In this document: in pieces, positions 26,801 to 35,355 of the stretch
Numbering within the stretch: the first letter of the stretch is position 1
How the letters are laid out: each line of letters opens with the position of its first letter
DNA from: CAYXWM01 sp964392115
GTDB lineage: Bacteria > Bacillota > Clostridia > Lachnospirales > WRBF01
DNA length: 55,494 nucleotides
Reading direction: 5' to 3'
Assembly: GCA_964392115.1 (NCBI GenBank)
Contig: CAYMOU010000003.1
Location: forward strand, 1 to 55,494
Translations under genes and position numbers: made by a program
Notes under the pieces: generated by a model
The model's input: only the letters and a program-made list of their open reading frames with translations
What the model was told of the DNA's origin: nothing
The model's database searches: none

Positions 26801-27046
26801 ATAATAGATTATCTCACCTTTTTGCATACATTTACATTTTCCGGGCAAATCAGCCGGAAAGTATAAATGAAATTGAAAATATCAATAGGATTATTCAATT
26901 GGGCATATAAATATAAAGTTGAATATTACACCGATTCGTGCTTTTTACTGCAACAATCCTGGGCAGAAACCGGGTATTTTTTGTGTACTGCTTATTTAAA
27001 AGCACAGTTTTGGGTTATAATACAAGGCACCGGAAGGAGAAAACCA

Positions 27047-28075
27047 ATGTTTTCAAGAGATTTAGGAATAGACTTAGGAACAGCAAATACCCTGGTATTT
27101 GTTAAGAATAAGGGAATAATTGTAAATGAACCATCGGTTGTGGCTATTAATTCCATGACCAGAGACGTTTTGGCAGTAGGCAACGAAGCCAAGCAAATGA
27201 TAGGCCGTACACCCGGCACCATTGTAGCCATAAGACCCATGAAAGACGGGGTTATTGCAGATTTCGAAACCACTCAGGCCATGCTTAAATATTTTATCAG
27301 GCTGGCTTATACCCGTTCTCTGTTCTCTATGCGACCCAGAGTAGTGGTTTGTGTACCCTCCGGGGTTACGGAAGTTGAAAAACGTGCGGTAATGGAAGCC
27401 ACTATTTCTTCCGGCGCAAGAGAAAAAGACGCTTATTTAATAGAAGAACCCATGGCTGCTGCTATAGGTTCCGGTCTGCCGGTAGAAGAACCCACCGGTT
27501 CTATGGTAGTGGATATAGGCGGCGGTACCAGTGAAGTTGCGGTTATTTCCCTTGGCGGTATAGTAACCAGCAAATCCCTTCGTATAGCCGGCGACGAGTT
27601 GGACGAGCATATCGTTAACTATGTTAAAAAAGAATATAACCTTGCCATCGGTGAACGTACTGCCGAAGAAATCAAGGTTTCCATAGGCTCCTGCTTTAAT
27701 TCGGACAGAAATGTTTCCATGGATATACGTGGCCGTGACTTAATTTCCGGTCTGCCCAAAACCATTAACATTTCATCTTACGAAGTAAGCCAAGCCATAG
27801 CCGAACCTGTAAGTGCAATTATCGACGCCATTAAATATACCCTGGAAAAAACTCCGCCGGAATTGGCTTCGGATATTATGGAATCGGGAATTATGCTTAC
27901 CGGCGGCGGTGCTTTGCTTTCCGGCCTTGACGAACTTATCAGCCACGAAACCGGTATGCCTGTTAATATAGCAGACGAACCCCTTAACTGCGTAGCTTTG
28001 GGTACCGGCTTGGTTCTGGAGCATATACACTCACTAAGAAATGTATTGATAACTTCAAGAAAATTAAAAATGTAG
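27047..28075 (+). CDS. mreB: Rod shape-determining protein MreB
   Basis: A 342-residue bacterial actin that forms membrane filaments guiding lateral wall synthesis. Actin-fold motifs are evident: phosphate 1 loop LGIDLGTANTLVFVKNKGI, YLIEEPMAAAIGSGLPV, phosphate 2 loop MVVDIGGGTSEVAVISLGG and adenosine loop IMLTGGGALLSGLD. The start ATG at 27047 follows GGAAGGAG, 7 bases upstream. It heads the series mreB-mreC-mreD-PBP2-minC. An R4 repeat separates it from mreC. Confidence 0.97.
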   Translation: MFSRDLGIDLGTANTLVFVKNKGIIVNEPSVVAINSMTRDVLAVGNEAKQMIGRTPGTIVAIRPMKDGVIADFETTQAMLKYFIRLAYTRSLFSMRPRVVVCVPSGVTEVEKRAVMEATISSGAREKDAYLIEEPMAAAIGSGLPVEEPTGSMVVDIGGGTSEVAVISLGGIVTSKSLRIAGDELDEHIVNYVKKEYNLAIGERTAEEIKVSIGSCFNSDRNVSMDIRGRDLISGLPKTINISSYEVSQAIAEPVSAIIDAIKYTLEKTPPELASDIMESGIMLTGGGALLSGLDELISHETGMPVNIADEPLNCVALGTGLVLEHIHSLRNVLITSRKLKM

Positions 28076-28085
28076 ATATACCTTT

Positions 28086-28210
28086 TATAGTCAAATTGAC
28101 AAGGACCGGTAACAAAAGCTGTTCTTCGTAAACGGTTGGCTCATGTGTTTTTCAAGGAAAACCACCCGGAATAGACGCTTTTGTTACTATTTAATCAGCA
28201 TTTGACTATA
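28086..28210 (+). repeat. R4 element, long copy 1 (125 bp)
   Basis: Outer ends TATAGTCAAAT / ATTTGACTATA are perfect inverted repeats. Inside, GTAACAAAAGC and GCTTTTGTTAC are a second 11-bp inverted pair enclosing a further GC-richer centre. It occupies most of the mreB-mreC gap. A related copy at 45352-45491 is inverted. Confidence 0.85.
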
Positions 28211-28268
28211 ATATGTAAATTTACGAAAGGAGAGCCGCAGGTATTGATTTTTTAAGGGAAAACCGGCG

Positions 28269-29159
28269 GTGTTAAAATCAGTGAAATTTTTATCCGGGCA
28301 CAAAAGAGCCTTTATAATTATAATGTCGTTAATTTGCATAGTGGCAATAATTTTTTCCCTTACAGTACGAGACAAGCCCGGCTTTTTGGAGAATTTGCTG
28401 GGCTATGTGGTCACCCCGGTTCAACAGGCCTCTACAGGCGTTGCGGACTGGTTCGGTGATAGGTTTTCCTACTTTACCGATGTAGATAAGCTGGAAGCCG
28501 AAAACCGCAGCTTAAAAAACGAGCTGGACAATTTAAGAGCCGATAACCGCCGCCTTAAACTGATAGAAGCCGAAAACGAAAAACTCAGCGAACTGCTTAA
28601 AATGGATAAAAAATATCCCGACTACCCCAAGCTGGGCGTTCAAATAATCGCCAAAGACTCCGGCAACTGGTACGACACCTACATTATAAATAAGGGTGAA
28701 TCAGACGGAGTTTTCAAACACATGGTAGTCCTGGGCTCCGGCGGCCTTGCCGGACAAATTATGGAGGCAGGCTCCGGCTATGCCAAGGTGTTGTCTATTC
28801 TGGACGATACAAGTAAGGTCAGCGCTATGTCTGTCCGCTCGGAAGACGTAGGCATAGTAAAAGGCGACCGCACCCTAATGAAAGACGGGCTTTGCCGCAT
28901 GGATTACGTGGACAACAACGCCCAAATCATGGAAGGCGACGAAATCGTCACATCCCACTTCTCCGACATTTATCCGCCGGGCCTAACCATAGGCACGGTT
29001 GTGGAAGTCCGCTCCGACAGCAAAGGCTTCTCAAAACACGCCATAATCAAACCCACCGTTGACTTTAAACGCATTAATTCCTTTCTGGTAATTACCAAAA
29101 AGTTTTCAACGTTGGAGGATATACTTACAGGCGAAGCCACCGAAAAAGAAGCAGACTGA
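28269..29159 (+). CDS. mreC: Rod shape-determining protein MreC
   Basis: A 296-residue single-pass membrane protein that links MreB to the elongation synthases. Residues about 18-38 form the membrane anchor. About 72-115 form a coiled coil (KLEAENRSLKNELDNLRADN). The extracellular beta domain carries the usual GVQIIAKDSGNWYDTYIINKG and VVLGSGGLAGQI. The start is a GTG at 28269, but the SD (AAGGG about 11 bases upstream) is weak. A second GTG at 28281 is an alternative. An AAAGGAG about 40 bases upstream leads only to a two-codon open frame. Confidence 0.93.
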   Translation: MLKSVKFLSGHKRAFIIIMSLICIVAIIFSLTVRDKPGFLENLLGYVVTPVQQASTGVADWFGDRFSYFTDVDKLEAENRSLKNELDNLRADNRRLKLIEAENEKLSELLKMDKKYPDYPKLGVQIIAKDSGNWYDTYIINKGESDGVFKHMVVLGSGGLAGQIMEAGSGYAKVLSILDDTSKVSAMSVRSEDVGIVKGDRTLMKDGLCRMDYVDNNAQIMEGDEIVTSHFSDIYPPGLTIGTVVEVRSDSKGFSKHAIIKPTVDFKRINSFLVITKKFSTLEDILTGEATEKEAD

Positions 29160-29209
29160 TAAAATAAATATAATAATTAGTATGATATAGCCTTGAGTAA
29201 CGTAATAAT

Positions 29210-29280
29210 AAAGTCTTTTTGAAGGGAGTTTGAGGGAAACTTTTTCTTCAGAAAAAGTTTCCCTCAAGGTCTTTATCTTT
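29210..29280 (+). repeat. R2 hairpin repeat upstream of mreD
   Basis: A consensus copy: AAAGTCTTTTTGAAGGGAG, then the 15-bp perfect stem GAGGGAAACTTTTTC / GAAAAAGTTTCCCTC with a TTCA loop, then AAGGTCTTTATCTTTT. Confidence 0.9.
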
Positions 29281-29318
29281 TGCATCTCTACCCAAGCAAC
29301 AAAAACGGAGGAAAAATC

Positions 29319-29834
29319 GTGTTTCGTGCTGTAGTAATGGCAACCTTACTGTTTGTAAACTTCATATTGCAATCAACCGTGTTCGGCTTTATAGAAATTA
29401 TAAACGTAAAGCCAAACACCTCGGTTGTTTTTATCATCTGCTATGCCATGCTCCGGGGCGACATGGAAGGTGCCGTTTTCGGCTTCTTTTCCGGCCTGAT
29501 CCACGATATTTATTTCGGCCGTCTGTTTGGGCTGTATGCCCTGCTTGGTATGCTTACGGGCTTTATTTGCGGCAAACCCTTTAAAGACTTCTACAGGGAA
29601 AACTACCTACTGCCTTTGTTCCTTTCTGCTGTTACCCTCTTAATATACGGCTTTTGCTTTTACTTCACCAACTTCCTTTTCAGAGGCAAAACCGACTTTT
29701 TCTACTACTTCGGTCGAATAATCTTGCCGGAAACCGTATATTCCTCTGTAATCTCTATTGTTATTTACAGAATCACCTACTCTGTCAACAACCGATTGGA
29801 ACAGCGTGAAAAAATGAGCCGCCGATTATTTTAA
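29319..29834 (+). CDS. mreD: Rod shape-determining protein MreD
   Basis: A 171-residue polytopic membrane protein that works with MreC in the elongasome. About five hydrophobic segments are visible, with the typical FFSGLIHDIYFGRLFGLYALLG core. The start is a GTG at 29319, because CGGAGG lies 7 bases upstream. An in-frame ATG at 29280 lies at the edge of repeat R2 and has no SD. It follows mreC with only the R2 element between. Confidence 0.9.
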   Translation: MFRAVVMATLLFVNFILQSTVFGFIEIINVKPNTSVVFIICYAMLRGDMEGAVFGFFSGLIHDIYFGRLFGLYALLGMLTGFICGKPFKDFYRENYLLPLFLSAVTLLIYGFCFYFTNFLFRGKTDFFYYFGRIILPETVYSSVISIVIYRITYSVNNRLEQREKMSRRLF

Positions 29835-29835
29835 A

Positions 29836-29910
29836 AGTTGAAAGGAGTTTGGGCAAAACCTTTTCCTCCGGAAAAAGCTTTCCCAAAGTATGCCTTTCCT
29901 CTCTCTTTTA
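29836..29910 (+). repeat. R2 hairpin repeat, diverged copy upstream of PBP2
   Basis: AAGTTGAAAGGAGTTTGGGC, then a CTTTTCC/GGAAAAAG-type stem, then TTTCCCAAAGTATGCC. It has the general architecture of R2 with mutations in both arms. Confidence 0.65.
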
Positions 29911-29926
29911 TAAGGAAGGTGAAAAG

Positions 29927-32422
29927 TTGGATAAACGTAACGTTCTCATTAAATTATTAACCGACAGATTATTTCTGGCCTTCGTTATAATCTGTATCTC
30001 CTTTTATTTGTTGGTTGTCCGGCTGTTCTCCTTACAAATAGTTAAAGGAGAAAACTACCAAAACTCACTGGAATTTACATCATTTGTTAAAATCAACATC
30101 AGTGCCCCAAGGGGTACGATTTACGACAGATACGGGCGTCCTTTGGCCGTTAACCGCCCCACCTTTACCGTTAAAATCGACCCAAATTTAATAGTGGGCA
30201 GCGACGTTAACGAAGTGCTTTATAATCTCATACTTCTGTTCGAAAAATACGATGACGAATATGTAGAGGACTTCCCCATAACCCAAGAAAAACCCTATGA
30301 ATTCCTTTTCGACAACAACAAAAAACGTGAAGAATACTGGAAACGGGATATGCAAGTTCCCCAAGAAAAAACCGCCCCGGAAACCGTAGAATTTTTAAGG
30401 GACAAATTCAGTATCTCAAAAAGCCTATCCGAAACGCATTTGCGTAAACTTTTGGCTCTGCGTTCTCAATTATATATGTACAGATACAGAAAACAGGACC
30501 ATATTACCGTTGCATACGACGTTAAAAAGGAAACCATGATAGCCATTGAGGAACACGGCGAATCCTTTCCCGGCATTTATATAGACACGGACTTTTTACG
30601 TGAATACCCGGAAGGTAAGTACTTCTCGCATATTTTAGGCTTTGTTCGTGGCTTAAATACGGACGAGGAACTGGAGGAATTCGGCGAAGGCTACGAATAT
30701 AACGACATCGTAGGCAAATCCGGCATAGAAAAAACCTTCGAAAAGCAACTGGCCGGAATAAAGGGTACACGCACCGTAGAGGTTGCGGATTTGGACAAAA
30801 AAATAAGCACCGTAGAAATAGAAGAACCCATACCCGGCAGCAAAATTTTCCTTACCCTTGACCAACGCCTGCAAAGCCGCAGTTTTCAAATAATAGAAGA
30901 AGTTTTGGCGGATGTTTTGATTAAAAAATTACAGGCCTCCGCCATATCACAAAAAGATTTGTTTATTTCTATGGTTAAGTGCAACACCATAAACGCCAAA
31001 AGCATGATGAACTCGGACTCCGGTTCTTCCTTAATCATAAAAAATTGGGTGCTTAAAACTTTACCCACCGCCAACGTAGGAGACCTTAAAGGCTTGGACG
31101 AAGTTAAACAACTAATAGCCGACGGCATAGAATCAGGGGATATATCCCTAAAAACTCTGGCCTTTGTGGGCTTTGAACAGGGCCTAACCACCCATACTTA
31201 CGAAGAAATCGACCGTATGACACCCTTGCAGTACGTTATTTCCGGCCTTAGCCGCTTGGAGATTACCCCTGCAATGACCGGCCTAGACCCCAGTACTGCT
31301 TCCTTGGTGGTTGAGGATGTAACAAACGGCGACGTTTTGGCGGCCGTGTCTTATCCTTCATTTGATAACAACCGTTTTGTCAATAATTTTGACAACGATT
31401 ATTACAGAAACCTTAACACCAACCCTACTTCACCTTTGATTAACCGACCGTTTTCCGAACCTCGTGCTCCCGGATCTACTTTCAAAATAATTTCAGCCAT
31501 TACAGCCCTGGAAAACGGCTCAATTACGCCAAAATCAACCATTCACGACGGTGTTGCCTTTGAAAAAGCCGGAAAACCGGTTACCCGTTGCTGGAACAGA
31601 AGCTCTCATGGCACCATTAACGTTTCCAAGGCTATCTCCGTCTCCTGTAACTATTTCTTCTGCGAAGCCGTATACAGAATGGGCAACGCTAAAGCCGGCA
31701 ACTCTTTGGACAGCATAAGCAAACTGAACGAATACATGAAATATTTCGGCCTGAACGACCCTACCGGCGTGGAAATAGGCGAACGTAACAAAAACAAAAT
31801 AGACGGCATAGACATGATTTCCTCACCGTCATACAAAGAATATTTGGTGAAACTTCGTAACCCCGAAGCCGCCGCCATAGATTATCGCTGGGCAGATGTG
31901 GACACAATTCATACCTCCATGGGTCAATCCGTCAACAACTATACCTCCGCCAACATGGTAAAATATTTCGCCACCCTTGCAACCCGTGGTCAACGTTACC
32001 AAATGCATCTGCTTAACAAAACCGAAACCCAAACCAAAGAGGGCTTGGAAACCACCGAATTTAAGCCCAACCAAGAACTGGTGGTTCCAATCTCCGAATC
32101 AACCTTAAAAGCTGTATACGACGGTATGCTGGGCGTAACCACCGCAAGCTACGGCACCGCAAGAAGCGCCTTCCGTGACTTTCCTATAACCGTAGCCGGT
32201 AAAACCGGTACAGCCCAAGAAAACAAAAAACGAAACGACCACGCCTCCTTCGGCGGCTTTGCACCCTTCGAAAATCCCCGCATCGCCGTCTACGTCTCCG
32301 TACCCTTCGGCGACTATAAATACACCATACCGGCCTCACATATAGCAAAAAGAGTAATCGCAGAATATTTCGGCCTTGAAAACGAACCCGCCGAATCCGC
32401 ACCAATGAACACCCTGTATTAA
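29927..32422 (+). CDS. mrdA: Penicillin-binding protein 2 (class B transpeptidase of the elongasome)
   Basis: An 831-residue membrane-anchored transpeptidase that crosslinks side-wall peptidoglycan with RodA. The TM anchor is at about 12-35, and the pedestal/dimerisation domain begins at about 55 (NISAPRGTIYDRYGRPLA). Transpeptidase motifs: SxxK as Ser517-Lys520 in APGSTFKIISA, SxN as SVSCNYF and KTG as Lys759 in AGKTGTAQ. It is longer than enterobacterial PBP2 (about 630) because of an insertion of roughly 120 residues between TLDQRLQ and VVEDVTNGDVLA, as in other clostridial PBP2s. The start is a TTG at 29927, 7 bases after AAGGAAGG. Confidence 0.93.
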   Translation: MDKRNVLIKLLTDRLFLAFVIICISFYLLVVRLFSLQIVKGENYQNSLEFTSFVKINISAPRGTIYDRYGRPLAVNRPTFTVKIDPNLIVGSDVNEVLYNLILLFEKYDDEYVEDFPITQEKPYEFLFDNNKKREEYWKRDMQVPQEKTAPETVEFLRDKFSISKSLSETHLRKLLALRSQLYMYRYRKQDHITVAYDVKKETMIAIEEHGESFPGIYIDTDFLREYPEGKYFSHILGFVRGLNTDEELEEFGEGYEYNDIVGKSGIEKTFEKQLAGIKGTRTVEVADLDKKISTVEIEEPIPGSKIFLTLDQRLQSRSFQIIEEVLADVLIKKLQASAISQKDLFISMVKCNTINAKSMMNSDSGSSLIIKNWVLKTLPTANVGDLKGLDEVKQLIADGIESGDISLKTLAFVGFEQGLTTHTYEEIDRMTPLQYVISGLSRLEITPAMTGLDPSTASLVVEDVTNGDVLAAVSYPSFDNNRFVNNFDNDYYRNLNTNPTSPLINRPFSEPRAPGSTFKIISAITALENGSITPKSTIHDGVAFEKAGKPVTRCWNRSSHGTINVSKAISVSCNYFFCEAVYRMGNAKAGNSLDSISKLNEYMKYFGLNDPTGVEIGERNKNKIDGIDMISSPSYKEYLVKLRNPEAAAIDYRWADVDTIHTSMGQSVNNYTSANMVKYFATLATRGQRYQMHLLNKTETQTKEGLETTEFKPNQELVVPISESTLKAVYDGMLGVTTASYGTARSAFRDFPITVAGKTGTAQENKKRNDHASFGGFAPFENPRIAVYVSVPFGDYKYTIPASHIAKRVIAEYFGLENEPAESAPMNTLY

Positions 32423-32455
32423 ATTGTTTACGAAAACCTACCGTTTTACAATAAT

Positions 32456-32527
32456 AAAGTCTTTTTGAAGGGAGTTTGAGGGAAACTTTTTCTTCAGAAA
32501 AAGTTTCCCTCAAGGTCTTAATCTTTT
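32456..32527 (+). repeat. R2 hairpin repeat upstream of minC
   Basis: Essentially identical to the copies at 29210 and 46891: AAAGTCTTTTTGAAGGGAG, the 15-bp stem with TTCA loop, then AAGGTCTTAATCTTTT. Confidence 0.9.
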
Positions 32528-32576
32528 ATTCTTTTTAGCTCTTCACGCTCTACCCATTCATTAGAAGGAGACTGTT

Positions 32577-33230
32577 ATGACAAAGAAGAACAGCGTTGTT
32601 TTTAAAGGCAGCAGGGACGGAATCGTAATACTGTTGGACGACGGAGAGGACTTTGAAACACTAAAAACTCAGTTGACCTCTAAGGTAACCGACGCAAAAC
32701 GCTTTTTCGCCGGTGCAAAAGCCGCCATTTCGTTCAGAGGACGCTCTCTTTCGGAACCGGAGGAAAGAGAACTTCTTGAAATTATTGCAGACAGGACCGA
32801 CCTGGACATCTCTTTCTTAAACACAACCACTCCCGTACCGCCCTCCGGCAATACCCCGGTTACCCCGTTTGCCTTATCTGAATGTATGACCGCCTATCAT
32901 ATGTCCGGCCTACGCTCCGGCCAATCAATACGCTATGCCGGCTCGGTAGTAGTAATGGGCGATGTTAATCCCGGCGCAGAAATCATAGCCTCCGGCAACA
33001 TTATAGTACTGGGCGCCGCAAGAGGCCTTTTATTCGCCGGCTGCAACGGTAACACCGAATGCTTTATCTCTGCCTTCTCTCTCTGGCCGGTCCAGCTAAG
33101 AATAGCGGACGTGGTTTCTCATATACCGGACGAACTCCAAGACCGCAAGAAAAAAGAGAAATCCGTCCCGGTCTACGCCTACTTAAAAGAAGGAAAAATG
33201 TACATAGAGCAGTTACTGCCTCAAAAATAA
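32577..33230 (+). CDS. minC: Septum site-determining protein MinC
   Basis: A 217-residue inhibitor of FtsZ assembly, active with MinD away from mid-cell. The N-terminal domain (about 1-90) is weakly conserved. The C-terminal beta-helix is typical, with RSGQSIRYAGSVVVMGDVNPG, GAEIIASGNIIVLGAARG and the ISAFSLWPVQLRIADV segment. AGAAGGAGACTGTT precedes the ATG at 32577. It is unusual that minD does not follow directly; a 730-bp gap intervenes. Confidence 0.93.
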   Translation: MTKKNSVVFKGSRDGIVILLDDGEDFETLKTQLTSKVTDAKRFFAGAKAAISFRGRSLSEPEERELLEIIADRTDLDISFLNTTTPVPPSGNTPVTPFALSECMTAYHMSGLRSGQSIRYAGSVVVMGDVNPGAEIIASGNIIVLGAARGLLFAGCNGNTECFISAFSLWPVQLRIADVVSHIPDELQDRKKKEKSVPVYAYLKEGKMYIEQLLPQK

Positions 33231-33959
33231 GCCTTTATAACCACATTGGAAATTGTAAAAAATTTATGTCAATTAATTTAACATAAAAATAATAACTTAC
33301 TCACACATTTATGACCGAATTGTGTTATAATGTAAAAGTGTGAAACTTTATAACAGCTAAAATTATTGAATACAGTGGGAAGTTATTCTGCCGGCAAAGA
33401 TATGTACATAAGCAAATAAAGTATTACAACCCAATGTCGCAATTTGCCGGAAAATTCGACAATTTTTTTCCGGCCTAAGCCATTCCCCGGTTTTTGCATA
33501 TTCTTAAAACTTACTTAAAAATACTGCATTTCAGACATATTTTCGAAACCAACAAAATATATAATATTAAGCTTTCCGAAAAATTATGCAAGAATTTGCT
33601 ATATTTATTTCATGGAAAAAGAGTTAAATATTTGGTAAAATATCTTTATAATTTATAAGTATTTTTATGCATTGTTATATTACACCAATCTTTTTTTATA
33701 TATTTGCAAACTGTGCATGTGAACAAACCCGGTGTTTTATCGGAAAACCCACCGTAAGCAACCGCATGAACATAAGCAAATATATCCCAAATTAAGGGTT
33801 GGAATTTAACCGGCAACAGAATGTATCACCGGATTATATGCCGGCTTACCGTATTTTTTACGGCAACCGGCCGGAATAAATGTGATATGTTTGACTGCAG
33901 CCGTAATTAAAACTTGCTCAATTAATAATTGGCATAAAGAAAATTTAGGGGGAAAACAG
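33231..33959. other. 730-bp non-coding gap splitting minC from minD
   Basis: AT-rich, with no open frame of note. An extended -10 (TGTTATAAT, 33323-33331) could drive minDE separately, although no -35 is clear. A GC-richer imperfect hairpin, CCGGCTTACCGTA / TACGGCAACCGG, lies at about 33842-33871. Two similar runs containing CATAAGCAAATA occur near 33409 and 33773. No R1-R4 repeat and no RNA family I recognise. Confidence 0.5.
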
Positions 33960-34757
33960 ATGAGCGAAGTGTTAGTAATCACATCAGGCAAAGGCGGCGT
34001 AGGCAAGACAACAACCTCTGCTAACATAGGAACCGGACTGGCGGCAATGGGGAAAAAGGTAGTTTTGGTTGATGCTGACATTGGGCTGCGTAACCTGGAC
34101 GTTATAATGGGTCTGGAAAACAGAATCGTTTATGATGTGATAGACGTTATCGAAGGTAACTGCCGTATTAAACAGGCGTTGATTAAGGACAAGCGTTTCG
34201 ACACCCTTTATCTTTTGCCGGCGGCTCAAACCAAAGATAAAAACGCAGTTAATCCCGAGCAAATGTACAAATTGTGCCAAACATTGAAAGAAGAATTCGA
34301 ATATATAGTTATCGACTGCCCGGCAGGTATAGAACAAGGCTTTAAAAACGCCATCGCCGGTGCTGACAGAGCAATAGTTGTTACCACTCCCGAAGTATCC
34401 GCCGTGCGTGACGCCGACCGTATTATCGGCTTACTGGAAGCCTCCGAATTACGTGACCCCATGCTGATTTTAAACCGCATAAGGGTGGATATGGTAAAAC
34501 GTGGCGATATGATGACCCTTGAAGACGTTACCGAAGTGTTGGCTATAGACGTTTTGGGCGTAGTGCCGGACGACGAAACAATCGTTATTTCCTCTAACCG
34601 TGGCGAACCTGCCGTTCTGGACCAAAGCTCCCGTGCGGGACAAGCTTTCAGAAACATTACCAGACGTGTACTGGGCGAATCCGTATCACTTATGAACTTG
34701 AACTATGACGAAGGTTTTCTCTCCAAGTTAAAAAAAATATTCCGTTTCGGAAATTAA
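33960..34757 (+). CDS. minD: Septum site-determining protein MinD
   Basis: A 265-residue ParA/MinD ATPase that binds the membrane with ATP and recruits MinC. The deviant Walker A is SGKGGVGKTTTSANIG, Walker B-like DADIGLRNLD follows, and YIVIDCPAGIEQGF is the switch region. The C-terminal FLSKLKKIFRFGN is the expected amphipathic membrane-targeting helix. The start ATG at 33960 is supported by TTAGGGGGAAAAC. An earlier in-frame start at 33882 has no SD. Confidence 0.97.
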   Translation: MSEVLVITSGKGGVGKTTTSANIGTGLAAMGKKVVLVDADIGLRNLDVIMGLENRIVYDVIDVIEGNCRIKQALIKDKRFDTLYLLPAAQTKDKNAVNPEQMYKLCQTLKEEFEYIVIDCPAGIEQGFKNAIAGADRAIVVTTPEVSAVRDADRIIGLLEASELRDPMLILNRIRVDMVKRGDMMTLEDVTEVLAIDVLGVVPDDETIVISSNRGEPAVLDQSSRAGQAFRNITRRVLGESVSLMNLNYDEGFLSKLKKIFRFGN

Positions 34758-34769
34758 GGATGTGAAGCT

Positions 34770-35051
34770 TTGGATATATTCAGTTTTTTTTCCAGAAGAA
34801 CAGCTTCTAAGGATATAGCTAAAGACCGCTTGAAACTGGTGCTTATTCACGACCGTGTCAACTGTTCCACCCAGTTGCTGGAAATGTTGAAAGTAGACAT
34901 TATCAAGGTAATCTCCAATTATATGGAGATAGACGAGGAAGAGCTTGATATCCAAATCTCTCAAACTCCTTCCGATACCCTTGGTCACAGCGTTCCCATG
35001 CTTTGTGCCAATATACCCATTAAAAATATGAGAAAAGTTCAAACTAAATAA
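34770..35051 (+). CDS. minE: Cell division topological specificity factor MinE
   Basis: A 93-residue protein that stimulates MinD ATPase and restricts MinCD to the poles. It begins MDIFSFFSRRTASKDIAKDR (membrane-targeting start and MinD-binding helix) and continues with LKLVLIHDR and the topological domain VDIIKVISNYMEIDEEELDI. The start is a TTG at 34770, with AAGGATGTG 5 bases upstream. It lies 12 bases after minD. Confidence 0.93.
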   Translation: MDIFSFFSRRTASKDIAKDRLKLVLIHDRVNCSTQLLEMLKVDIIKVISNYMEIDEEELDIQISQTPSDTLGHSVPMLCANIPIKNMRKVQTK

Positions 35052-35355
35052 ATCCGTTATTTTATATTGTAAAAAGTTTTAAAGAAATTGAAAATTTTCC
35101 GGCGTTTTAAGGATAAATTATGGATTTTATCAAACATTAAATATGGAATCGGTATATTTATGTTTGATACTTCAAAAAATTGTTGATAATTTTATACAGA
35201 CACAGAACTTGCCTTTACAGCTCTGAGTAATACCAAGCCTTAGAGCTGCAAATATTTATTTTTATTTGTTTGTATAACTTTATTGCAAAATATCTTTATT
35301 TTTTTAAAGGATTGGTATAAAATGCGTGTGGGATATACCGGAATGAGGTAATACA
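35052..35355 (+). other. 300-bp gap before rodA with an R1 fragment
   Basis: It contains the partial R1 copy at 35109-35153 and a 7-bp hairpin CAGCTCT/AGAGCTG around 35219-35253. No clear promoter. Confidence 0.5.
35109..35153 (+). repeat. R1 repeat, right-end fragment
   Basis: AAGGATAAATTATGGATTTT then ATCAAACATTAAATATGGAATCGG matches the right end of R1. The left half is missing. Confidence 0.6.

Larger units (their letters stand above)
26508..27046. other. 540-bp gap between maf and mreB
   Basis: It contains a hairpin after maf, an inverted R1 copy and a promoter candidate for mreB, listed separately. The rest is AT-rich. An in-frame extension of mreB upstream to 26867 has no ribosome-binding site. 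Confidence 0.6.

Noticed and set aside
26867..27046. N-terminal extension of MreB by 60 residues
   Set aside because: No ribosome-binding site precedes 26867, whereas GGAAGGAG precedes 27047, and MreB proteins begin with the short form.
29210..29280. R2 as a simple intrinsic terminator
   Set aside because: The stem is strong, but no T-run follows directly, and copies lie inside apparent operons just before genes that need to be expressed.
29849..29926. Longer start for PBP2
   Set aside because: The segment lies in an R2-like repeat with no SD; AAGGAAGG supports the TTG at 29927.
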